This document shows positions 1-6,290 of a stretch of 8,303 bases of DNA, in pieces. The notes below the pieces were generated by a model. That model saw only the letters and a program-made list of their open reading frames with translations. It did no database searches and was not told the origin of the DNA. A program made the position numbers and the translations under genes. The stretch is from Candidatus Zhuqueibacterota bacterium. GTDB taxonomy: Bacteria; Zhuqueibacterota; QNDG01. Within the stretch, counting starts at the first letter, position 1, and each line of letters begins with the position of its first letter. The stretch covers positions 1-8,303 of the forward strand of contig QNDG01000035.1 of the NCBI GenBank assembly GCA_003645915.1. The letters run 5' to 3'.

Positions 1-636
1 AAATTACCTCAGCAGACAGAGCAGTTTTTATCGTTTAAAAGAGACGGCCTTACAGGAGCAGAAGCGGAATCTAAGAGGTTACTTGTAGTTGGTGTAGGAA
101 ACATTGGATACGAAATTGTAAAAATTGCCAGAGGTCTGGGAATGAAGGTAAACGGTGTTGATATAGTTTTACGTCATTCCGATGTTAATTATGTATCAAT
201 AGATACGGGAATTAAAGAGGCAGATATTGTTGTATGTGCAATGAATCTTACAAATGAAAACAGAGGTTATTTTTCATACGATCTTCTGAAAAAATCAAAA
301 AAAGGAGCTGTTTTTATAAATATTGCAAGAGGAGAGCTTTCTCCGCCTGAAGCATTACTGCGGCTTATTACTGAAAAACATCTTGGCGGGATAGGTATTG
401 ATGTATATGATCATGAATCAGAACTTGCGGTATCTTTGAGAACTGGAAATAAAAGCAGTGATGAAAAAGTGGATGCATACCTGAAACTGGTTAAACTCCC
501 AAATGTCATCATGACTCCGCACAATGCTTTTAATACAAATGAATCTGTCATAAGAAAATCCGAACAGAGTATTCAGCAGATTGTTCATTATTTTGATAAA
601 CGCGATTTCTTATGGAAGGTTCCGGATATAGAGTGA
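1..636 (+). CDS. D-isomer-specific 2-hydroxyacid dehydrogenase, 5'-truncated by window edge
   Basis: This is a soluble NAD-dependent oxidoreductase of the D-2-hydroxyacid dehydrogenase family, which interconverts 2-keto acids and D-2-hydroxy acids. The frame is open from base 1, so the ATG at 142 is internal and the real start lies upstream. In window numbering (residue 1 = bases 1-3) the Rossmann motif GVGNIG is at residues 31-36, and an Asp follows in VNGVDIV, which fits NAD preference. The family's catalytic Arg (NIARGEL, residue 110), Glu (DVYDHES, residue 139) and His (TPHNAF, residue 174) are all present. The stretch with TPHNAF followed by T and E, and the longer segment before it, recall the D-lactate dehydrogenase branch, but the substrate is not determinable. 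211 residues are visible; family members run about 310-340, so roughly 100-130 N-terminal residues are missing. It is convergent with the minus-strand genes and shows no functional link to them. Confidence 0.9.
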   Translation, partial: KLPQQTEQFLSFKRDGLTGAEAESKRLLVVGVGNIGYEIVKIARGLGMKVNGVDIVLRHSDVNYVSIDTGIKEADIVVCAMNLTNENRGYFSYDLLKKSKKGAVFINIARGELSPPEALLRLITEKHLGGIGIDVYDHESELAVSLRTGNKSSDEKVDAYLKLVKLPNVIMTPHNAFNTNESVIRKSEQSIQQIVHYFDKRDFLWKVPDIE

Positions 637-656
637 AAGAGAACCTGGAATATGAT

Positions 657-688
657 AAAGCCGGAAACAAAAGAATGTCTCCGGCTTT
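657..688 (+). terminator. Rho-independent terminator between convergent genes
   Basis: A 9-bp perfect stem (657-665 AAAGCCGGA pairs with 680-688 TCCGGCTTT) encloses a 14-nt loop, and the T run continues to 691. It starts 21 nt after the dehydrogenase stop codon. On the minus strand the same stem lies 15 nt past the ECF S-component stop codon, but it is followed by a poorer T run. It probably terminates the plus-strand gene well and may act bidirectionally. Confidence 0.8.
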
Positions 689-702
689 TTTATGAGGAAG
701 GT

Positions 703-1239
703 TTAAAATACGGATGTAATTGAGGGAGATTTAACTAAAAATTTTATTAAAAATAATGATATAATACCTCCTGCAATTCCTGTTATAAATTGCGGTGTTG
801 TCATAATATATACGACAGAACCTGGTAAAAAAGTTCCGAAAAATATTGGCAGAACCCGGATTATGGCAATAAACAGTATTATTGTTTTTAATAGCGATGC
901 AGAGATTATTGTTATCCCCATATAAAAGATATCTTTTTGTTGATTAAAATTGCCAAAATGTTTAAATCCCATAACGAAAACGAGAATGTAAACAGAGTTA
1001 CCGATTGCAATAAATGGTACCATGGGGCCAAGTATTCCCGGAAGAATACCTCTTATAAATGCTGCAAAAGGAGTAATAAAGCCAATAATAACAGCAGGAA
1101 CAGGTCCGAGTATAAATCCTGCTGTTACAAGAACAGCATTTACAAGAGGGCCGGTAAAAATCTGAGGCAGACCAATTGTCTGTATTATTATTGTAATTGC
1201 CAGAAAAGCAGCTGATTTTGTTATCTTCAGATTATTCAC
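703..1239 (-). CDS. ECF transporter S component-like membrane protein, substrate unknown
   Basis: A 178-residue, very hydrophobic protein with about six predicted membrane segments (roughly residues 8-24, 31-47, 48-64, 72-92, 104-129 and 146-170). Size, segment number and the N-terminal AxxxA pattern (A10/A14 in the first helix) fit the substrate-binding S component of energy-coupling factor importers, where this helix contacts the EcfT subunit. The TGPLVNAVL and GPMVPFIAIGN segments resemble those of uncharacterised ECF S proteins. No EcfA ATPase or EcfT gene is in the window, so it would need a shared energising module elsewhere or act alone. The start is GTG at 1239-1237, supported by a GAGGAA site overlapping the stop of the receptor gene 10 nt upstream. 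It is the last gene of the run. The vitamin, metal or other substrate cannot be told from sequence. Confidence 0.75.
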   Translation of the reverse strand: MNNLKITKSAAFLAITIIIQTIGLPQIFTGPLVNAVLVTAGFILGPVPAVIIGFITPFAAFIRGILPGILGPMVPFIAIGNSVYILVFVMGFKHFGNFNQQKDIFYMGITIISASLLKTIILFIAIIRVLPIFFGTFLPGSVVYIMTTPQFITGIAGGIISLFLIKFLVKSPSITSVF

Positions 1240-1245
1240 ATGCTG

Positions 1246-1251
1246 TTCCTC
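1246..1251 (-). promoter_or_regulatory. Ribosome binding site of the ECF S gene, overlapping the receptor stop codon
   Basis: GAGGAA on the minus strand, 6 nt before the GTG at 1239-1237, overlaps the TGA (1252-1250) of the receptor gene. It supports the GTG start over an overlapping out-of-frame ATG at 1241-1239, which runs directly into a TGA. The arrangement suggests translational coupling. Confidence 0.65.
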
Positions 1252-3334
1252 ATCTACCCGGAAATCCTGTTTTAAAAATGCTTACTGAGAAACTTGTTCC
1301 TGGCTCATATGCCCAGCTTACATATGAAAGGTGGTTTCTGTATTTTATATTAAACAAGTTACTTATCTGAAGTTGTACTTTATAACCGGTTAAAAATTTA
1401 AAATATTTATCCAGAGCAGTACCAAAACTAATGTCTGTTATAATATAACCGGGTGTGTTTGATTCATTCTTTGATGTGCGGTTTTGTGCTGCAGTGATGT
1501 TAAGCTTTGCTCTCAAATAAAATCCATGTTTTTTATTCGATAATTTTATACCTGTAATTATATTTGCCGGAGGTATCATAGGAAGAGGAGAATTTAAGTT
1601 TATATCATCTCCGTATGAATATGAGCCGGTAGCAAAAAAATTAATGTTTTTAAAAGGTTCTGCTGAAAAGTAGAATTCTCCTCCAAATAGAAGTGCACGG
1701 CCGATATTTGAGTACTTAAATGTGTCTTTTGCAGCATTGATTGGTTCCATTACGATAAAATCCGTAATAAAGTTTCTAAACAGACTTATTTCTCCGGAAA
1801 AACAATCGGTTTTGAATTTTACTCCAGAGTCAAGGTTCAGACTTGTTTCCGGTAAAAGCTCCGGTTTACCTGTTAAGTATCCGATCTGAGATGTTCCTTT
1901 AAAATATCTTTCCTGAAGTGTCGGGGATTTAAAAGCTCTTCCCACATTAAAAAAGAAATGAGTATAATCCGATGCAGAGTACAAAATTCCAAGGGAACCA
2001 CTGAAATCATGATCTGTACTGTTAATATTATGCTGCGCCAGAGTGTTAGGTGTGGCAAGAGCTTTTGAAAAAACAAAGTCATATCTGATACCTGCAGTAA
2101 CTCTGAAAAAACGGGTAAATTCCCATTCATCTTCAATAAACATTCCAAGACCTTGTCTGAACGATTCGGGAGTTGGGGGTGTGTAATCAGCAGGAGGATC
2201 TTTTACAAGTACTCCTGACTTATCTGTAATGTAGGAATCGCTTGTCCTTGATGTTTTGTTGAAATTGTGAAAACCGTCTGCTCCAAATATTAAAAGATTA
2301 TTTCCGGATAAGAATTTTCCTGTCTGTATGTCAAAACCACATGCATTTAAGTACCTTTTTGCTTCAAGAGTGCTGTTTGCATATACAGTGCCTTTAGGTA
2401 TATTTTTGAACAGTGCATTAAAATTTCGATTTTCAGTTTGATAAAATATCTTTGCAAAGCTTTTTGACCAGGATTTATTTCTCGGAGTGTGGCTATATTC
2501 AACCGAGTAAGAATTTCTGAAGTATTCTTTAAATCCTGACTGTTCAGCGTATGGACTGACCGGTACTCCCACATCAGTCATTCGGTTGAATTCGCTTTTA
2601 ATTCTTATTCTGTTCAGGTTTGAAATTTTGTAATAAATTTCAGCGCTTAAAGTTTTACCTTTGTAACCTGTATTATTCAACACTCCGTTTGGAGTTTTTA
2701 TATTTCCAGCCGAACGATTATTTAAAACCAACATAAAACTTACATTTTTTGAAGATCCGGAAATATCTGCGATTTCGCTGTATTGATTATTAACTGAGTT
2801 ATAGGTAAATCCTGCATTAAAGTATGTCTTGTTCTGTCTTGTAAAACCAGGAGCTTGTTTTCTGATTATATTTATTACTCCGGCAACAGCATCAGATCCG
2901 TACATTACGGAACCGGGCCCCCTTATGACTTCAATCCTGTTAATCTGAGCAATGTCTATTAATGGAGCATGATTTCCGTAACTTCTCAGAACATTCATCT
3001 TTAATCCGTCAATCAGAGTAAGTACATGACTGCCAGAAAGTCCCCGCAGAACAGGTTTAATACTCCAGGGACCTGTTTTTGTAACATTTGTACCCGGAAT
3101 CTCATAAAGCGCATCTTCAATTGTAATTAATTTATTTGCTGATGTACTGACTTTTAAAACAGAAGAAGGCATACATGTTTCGAAAATACTTTTTTCGTAG
3201 CGGTTTGCAGTTACAATTACAGGTTCGTGGATTTTGTATAAAGTGTCCGCTTTAAATACATTTTCTGCTTTTAATGTAAGAACTGAAATAAAATAAAGAG
3301 AAATAATGATTATAGTTTTATGATTAAGTAACAA
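1250..3334 (-). CDS. TonB-dependent outer-membrane receptor
   Basis: A 694-residue gated outer-membrane channel that would import a ligand using TonB/ExbBD energy. Residues 1-23 form a signal peptide (basic start, hydrophobic core, LKA cleavage site). A TonB-box-like PVIVTA is at 38-43. The plug domain covers about 50-160 and includes LRGLSG (96-101), IDGL (108-111) and the IEVIRGPGSVMYGSDA family signature (134-149). The remainder is a beta-barrel rich in alternating aromatic strands, ending SFSVSIF plus six residues. The plug resembles the broad haem/cobalamin/zinc receptor group (HmuR, BtuB, ZnuD-like), but no ligand is assignable. Length is normal for the family. The start is TTG (3334-3332), chosen because AAGGAG lies 7 nt upstream and the first in-frame ATG (Met55) would remove the signal peptide. 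It begins 1 nt after the receiver-kinase gene and precedes the ECF S gene by 10 nt, so the three are probably one transcript. Confidence 0.93.
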   Translation of the reverse strand: MLLNHKTIIIISLYFISVLTLKAENVFKADTLYKIHEPVIVTANRYEKSIFETCMPSSVLKVSTSANKLITIEDALYEIPGTNVTKTGPWSIKPVLRGLSGSHVLTLIDGLKMNVLRSYGNHAPLIDIAQINRIEVIRGPGSVMYGSDAVAGVINIIRKQAPGFTRQNKTYFNAGFTYNSVNNQYSEIADISGSSKNVSFMLVLNNRSAGNIKTPNGVLNNTGYKGKTLSAEIYYKISNLNRIRIKSEFNRMTDVGVPVSPYAEQSGFKEYFRNSYSVEYSHTPRNKSWSKSFAKIFYQTENRNFNALFKNIPKGTVYANSTLEAKRYLNACGFDIQTGKFLSGNNLLIFGADGFHNFNKTSRTSDSYITDKSGVLVKDPPADYTPPTPESFRQGLGMFIEDEWEFTRFFRVTAGIRYDFVFSKALATPNTLAQHNINSTDHDFSGSLGILYSASDYTHFFFNVGRAFKSPTLQERYFKGTSQIGYLTGKPELLPETSLNLDSGVKFKTDCFSGEISLFRNFITDFIVMEPINAAKDTFKYSNIGRALLFGGEFYFSAEPFKNINFFATGSYSYGDDINLNSPLPMIPPANIITGIKLSNKKHGFYLRAKLNITAAQNRTSKNESNTPGYIITDISFGTALDKYFKFLTGYKVQLQISNLFNIKYRNHLSYVSWAYEPGTSFSVSIFKTGFPGR

Positions 3335-3335
3335 A

Positions 3336-4466
3336 TCAAAACTCCTTATTATTGGAAAGCTTAACAGTAAATGTTGAACCTTTGTCAGGACAGCTTTTTA
3401 CTGATACAGAACCATGATACATAGATACTATTTTTTTTACAATTGCAAGGCCCAGACCGCTGCCTGAAATATCTCTGGTTTTGCTGTTTTTTATCCGTAC
3501 AAATTCATTAAACAAATTTTTTATATCTTCTTCAGAAATACCGATACCTGTATCTTCAACAGTAATTTCAATATAATTATTCTTTTTACTTATAAACAAA
3601 TCAACCGAACCGTTCTTTTTATTGTATTTAACAGCGTTTGATAAAAGATTGTTAAGTATTATTTCAATCTCGCTTTTATCGCAGACAAAATATATCTTAT
3701 CTTTCGCATAGAGAGAAATTTTAATATTTTTTTCAAGAGCTGCCGCAGATGCAGTCTCAATTGCTTCATGTGCAATATCAACCAGATTGTTTTTTATTAA
3801 AATTCGTTCTCTTTTTCCTGATTCGATTTTTGTGAGATCAAGAATGTCTGCAATTAATTTAAGCATACCGTCTGTTCTCTTAAAACATCTGTCAATAATT
3901 TCTTTGTATTCTTTAATATCTGTTCCAAGTGCCCCGTCCTTCATAAGATGTAAATAACCCTGAACTGCATTTATAGGAGCCTTTAATTCATGCCCGAGAA
4001 CGGAAATAAACTGAAATCTTATTTCGTGCCGCTCTTTTGCAAGTTTTTTAACCTGCCGTGTCAGCGTTAGATTTTTTACGGCTTTTTCTACAGTTGTATT
4101 CAGCTCCTGAGGAGTAAAAGGCTTGGCAATAAAGTCAAATGCTCCTTTTTTTATTGCAGAAACTGCTGTTTCAAGAGAGGCATATGCAGTAATCATTATT
4201 ATGGAACATTCTTCTTTATCAATATCCATATGTTCAAGAAGATCTATCCCGCTCATCCCTGGCAGTTTATAATCAAGGAGAAGTATGTCCGGTTTTCTAT
4301 CCCTGATTTTTTCAACAGCCTCTTCAGCGCTTCCGGCAGTGTCACACCTGAAGTTTATATTTTCTCCACCGGGTTCAATGGTCATTGAATAACGATTTAG
4401 TGCTTTTTGTGTGCCAAGCCTCATTCCGAGCTCGTCATCAACTATTAGTACATTTAGTGTCGTCAT
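3336..4466 (-). CDS. Receiver-histidine kinase hybrid (REC at N-terminus)
   Basis: A 376-residue soluble signalling protein with no membrane segments. Residues 3-125 form a receiver domain with acidic pocket D10/D11, phospho-acceptor D65 (LLLDYKLPG), T93 and K115 (AKPF). A short helix leads to a HisKA dimerisation domain with the H-box GHELKAP and phospho-His H159. A HATPase domain follows with an N-box (ILNNLLSNAVKYN), G1 (EDTGIGIS) and G2 (SGSGLGLAIVKKI). All key residues are present, so it should be active as both phospho-acceptor and kinase. The order is reversed relative to usual hybrid kinases; such proteins take input through REC from another kinase. The sensor kinase encoded upstream on the same strand is a candidate donor (inference). 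The ATG at 4466-4464 puts the receiver at its normal N-terminus, though no strong Shine-Dalgarno precedes it. It lies 1 nt upstream of the receptor gene. Confidence 0.93.
   Translation of the reverse strand: MTTLNVLIVDDELGMRLGTQKALNRYSMTIEPGGENINFRCDTAGSAEEAVEKIRDRKPDILLLDYKLPGMSGIDLLEHMDIDKEECSIIMITAYASLETAVSAIKKGAFDFIAKPFTPQELNTTVEKAVKNLTLTRQVKKLAKERHEIRFQFISVLGHELKAPINAVQGYLHLMKDGALGTDIKEYKEIIDRCFKRTDGMLKLIADILDLTKIESGKRERILIKNNLVDIAHEAIETASAAALEKNIKISLYAKDKIYFVCDKSEIEIILNNLLSNAVKYNKKNGSVDLFISKKNNYIEITVEDTGIGISEEDIKNLFNEFVRIKNSKTRDISGSGLGLAIVKKIVSMYHGSVSVKSCPDKGSTFTVKLSNNKEF
3342..3347 (-). promoter_or_regulatory. Ribosome binding site that fixes a TTG start for the TonB receptor
   Basis: AAGGAG on the minus strand lies in the last codons of the receiver-kinase gene (Lys-Glu of its C-terminal NNKEF), 7 nt before TTG at 3334-3332. 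The kinase's TGA is at 3338-3336, leaving a single base between the genes, so ribosomes finishing the kinase could reinitiate on the receptor. Confidence 0.75.
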
Positions 4467-4481
4467 GATTATATCTTAATA

Positions 4482-4511
4482 ATTATATCCTGAATAATCA
4501 GGGGCTGTCCT
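4482..4511 (-). promoter_or_regulatory. Candidate promoter of the receiver-kinase/receptor/ECF run
   Basis: On the minus strand TATAAT (4487-4482) is preceded, 18 nt away, by AGGACA (4511-4506), which matches four of six bases of TTGACA. The distance to the ATG at 4466 is short (leader about 10 nt). A second TATAAT (4473-4468) abuts the start codon and is probably chance in this AT-rich gap. The -35 candidate falls in an arm of the inverted repeat at 4501-4537. Confidence 0.3.
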
Positions 4512-4529
4512 TTATGAATATTAATCAGG
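4489..4529 (-). repeat. Imperfect direct repeat CCTGATTA(ATA)TTCA in the intergenic region
   Basis: On the minus strand CCTGATTAATATTCA (4529-4515) and CCTGATTATTCA (4502-4491) are the same word apart from three extra bases in the first copy. The second copy continues into GG, forming a small palindrome CCTGA-TTAT-TCAGG (4502-4489) directly upstream of TATAAT. They could be operator half-sites or by-products of the hairpin; the sequence does not decide. Confidence 0.4.
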
Positions 4530-4537
4530 ACAGCCCC
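4501..4537 (-). terminator. Strong GC-rich stem-loop, probable terminator after the flavoprotein gene
   Basis: A perfect 11-bp inverted repeat (GGGGCTGTCCT at 4501-4511 pairs with AGGACAGCCCC at 4527-4537) with a 15-nt loop. It starts 15 nt past the TGA of the flavoprotein gene and is far richer in GC than its surroundings. Neither strand has a clean T run after the stem, so it may be a weak or partial terminator, an RNA-stabilising or processing structure, or a protein-binding site overlapping the next promoter. Confidence 0.55.
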
Positions 4538-4552
4538 GTAAATACTTACTTT

Positions 4553-5890
4553 TCAAAACCACTTTAAAATTGCATCTGCTGTTGCATTAATAATCGGATA
4601 CGCAATTGGAGAAGATGTAAGCAGCGGATGTGTACCGATCTGCAAAGTATCAATTTCCATATCTGTCATATGTTTCTGAATCATTACAGACAAAATGTTG
4701 ATAATCTCCCCGACAGAATTTCCGCCCCTTACCTCACCGCCGAGAAGAGTATGTGAATATCGGGAGAAAATAAGTTTTACGTAAAGTTTTGATGCGTCAG
4801 GAAGTTTTCCGGGGTGTCTGTCAAATGTTTCTGCTGTGCCAACCACATACTCAACACCAAGGGCTTTTGCGTCTTTTTCAGTAATCCCGGAAACCCCTAC
4901 TGCGATATCAGCAATTTTTGTAGAAAATGATCCGAGAACACCCATAAATTTGCGCATTACTTTAATGTCATATAGATTAGATCCTACTAATCTGCCTTCT
5001 GCCATTGCTGTTGATGCAAGCATTATTCTGTGGTATTCGCCTGTATAGCAGTTTCTTTTAGCAGAGCAGTCTCCGACTGCGAAAACGTCCTTCTCAGAAG
5101 TTCTTAAATATTCATCAACTATTATGCCGTAGTGATCATCATACTGCAGTCCCGTTTTTTCGGCAAGTTCCACATTAGGAATATATCCGGCAGAAAGGAT
5201 TACCATATCGCCTGATATGGTCTTTCCGTTATCAAGAAGAACTCCTGTAGCAGAGTCATCTCCCAAAATCTCTTTAACTGTTGCATTTGTGACAATATCT
5301 GCGCCTGCGGATTTTAACCCCTGTTGTATCATGTCACCGAATTCCTTATCCATAGCAAGAGGGAGAAGATGATCAAGACGCTCGATAATTGTGATTTTTT
5401 TACCTCCCTTAAGAAGCTCATCTGCAACTTCCAGTCCGATAAAACCACCGCCTATAATTATAATTTTTTCCTTTGATTCCAGACGTTTCTTAAGGCTCTC
5501 AAGATATACCTTATCTTTTTTTATACAAAATACATTTTCCTTTTCAACTCCCTTAATAGGTGGGATTAAAACTCTTGAACCTGTGGCAATTACAAGCTTT
5601 TCATATTTTATCTTTTCACCGCTTTTAAGAACAAGTGTGTGGTCTTTTCTGTCTGTAACCTCGTCAATAATAATGTCAATATTTTTACTGTTAAGGGGCT
5701 TATCCGGCAGGATGTTATCTTCAATTTTTTCAAGGGAGTGCAGAATATACGGAATACCGCATGGAATCATGGATATTTCTTCTCTTCTGATAATTGCAAT
5801 CTTTTTATCAGTGTAGGTGTTCCTTGCTGACACTGCAGTAGTAAAACCTGCAGGGCCCCCTCCGATTATTACGATATCATACTGTTTCAT
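4553..5890 (-). CDS. FAD/NAD(P)-disulfide oxidoreductase of the CoA-disulfide reductase / NADH oxidase family
   Basis: A 445-residue cytoplasmic flavoprotein. The FAD Rossmann motif GGGPAG is at 10-15, followed by a single redox cysteine in PCGIPY (C44, P47, Y48). This is the mark of the CoA-disulfide reductase, NADH oxidase, NADH peroxidase and persulfide reductase branch, where one Cys works with flavin rather than a CxxxxC disulfide. ATGSR (102-106), the NAD-binding GGGFIGLE (147-154) with a Glu at 170 favouring NADH, and the FAD-binding AVGDCS (271-276) follow. Residues from about 310 to 445 form the dimerisation domain. There is no rhodanese or thioredoxin extension. Family length is about 440-460, so it looks complete. 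Whether its substrate is CoA disulfide, O2, peroxide or a persulfide cannot be decided. Its ATG overlaps the receiver gene by 14 nt, and GGAGG (5904-5900) lies 9 nt upstream, so it is co-translated with the sensor module. Confidence 0.92.
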   Translation of the reverse strand: MKQYDIVIIGGGPAGFTTAVSARNTYTDKKIAIIRREEISMIPCGIPYILHSLEKIEDNILPDKPLNSKNIDIIIDEVTDRKDHTLVLKSGEKIKYEKLVIATGSRVLIPPIKGVEKENVFCIKKDKVYLESLKKRLESKEKIIIIGGGFIGLEVADELLKGGKKITIIERLDHLLPLAMDKEFGDMIQQGLKSAGADIVTNATVKEILGDDSATGVLLDNGKTISGDMVILSAGYIPNVELAEKTGLQYDDHYGIIVDEYLRTSEKDVFAVGDCSAKRNCYTGEYHRIMLASTAMAEGRLVGSNLYDIKVMRKFMGVLGSFSTKIADIAVGVSGITEKDAKALGVEYVVGTAETFDRHPGKLPDASKLYVKLIFSRYSHTLLGGEVRGGNSVGEIINILSVMIQKHMTDMEIDTLQIGTHPLLTSSPIAYPIINATADAILKWF

Positions 5891-6290
5891 TTGTTTTTTC
5901 CTCCATAAGTTTGTTTATTTCTTTTTTAAGCTGTTCAAATCTTAATGGTTTGGCAAGAAATACATCCGCTTTTATCCAGTTTTTCTCTTCTTCTGTGGAT
6001 GCGTCAAAAGCTATGCCTGTTTCTCCTGTGACACTGCTTACAATTATTACAGGAATGTCTCTGTCAATCTTTTTAATGTGATAAGCAAGGGCAAAACCAC
6101 CGTCAACATTCTCCATCATCAGATCTATAATTGCAAGATCGGGTTTTTCGTTTTTTAATATATCTTCTGCAGGTTTCTGACCCTGTGCTTTAAGTACATT
6201 AAATCCTGCATTTTTTAATTGTATTTCGGTCTGATATAAAAAATCCGTATCATCATCCACAAGAAGTACAGTTTTTTTGTTATTTACCAT
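5877..6290 (-). CDS. Stand-alone response-regulator receiver protein
   Basis: A 137-residue single receiver domain with no output domain. The acidic pocket is VDDD (D12-D14), the phospho-acceptor is D56 (IIDLMM), the switch Ser is S85 (IIVSSVTG) and the conserved Lys is K114 (LAKPL), so it should be phosphorylatable. The stretch between S85 and K114 is about 29 residues against about 22 in OmpR-type receivers, and it contains an acidic segment (DASTEEEKNW) in place of the usual A-x(3)-GA pattern. Its ATG lies inside the end of the kinase gene (11-nt overlap, kinase TAA at 6282-6280), with AGAGGT (6301-6296) 5 nt upstream. The obvious partner is the hydrogenase-linked kinase; with no effector domain, it likely acts by protein contact or as a phosphorelay intermediate (inference). 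Confidence 0.93.
   Translation of the reverse strand: MVNNKKTVLLVDDDTDFLYQTEIQLKNAGFNVLKAQGQKPAEDILKNEKPDLAIIDLMMENVDGGFALAYHIKKIDRDIPVIIVSSVTGETGIAFDASTEEEKNWIKADVFLAKPLRFEQLKKEINKLMEEKTNETV

Noticed and set aside
142..636. Dehydrogenase starting at the ATG at 142
   Set aside because: The frame is open back to base 1, and the NAD-binding GVGNIG motif lies upstream of this ATG, so it is an internal Met of a gene that begins outside the window.
937..1215. A 92-residue plus-strand reading frame rich in Asn, Lys, Cys and Tyr
   Set aside because: It is antisense to the ECF S gene. Its composition reflects the complement of hydrophobic codons, and no ribosome site or family resemblance is seen.
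1873..2148. Second minus-strand frame inside the receptor gene
   Set aside because: It overlaps an intact 694-residue receptor in another frame with clear family motifs on both sides, so it is a shadow and not a sign of frameshift.
3335..3350. Cobalamin or other riboswitch ahead of the TonB receptor
   Set aside because: Only one base separates the receptor from the upstream gene, and the 86-nt gap at 4467-4552 is too short and lacks B12-box-like sequence, so no riboswitch is supported.
4468..4473. Second TATAAT immediately before the kinase ATG
   Set aside because: It would place the transcription start inside the coding region; it is most simply chance in an AT-rich gap.
5391..5816. A 141-residue plus-strand reading frame
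   Set aside because: It lies wholly antisense to the well-supported flavoprotein gene, has low-complexity Ser/Phe/Ile composition typical of a shadow frame, and shows no recognisable domain.
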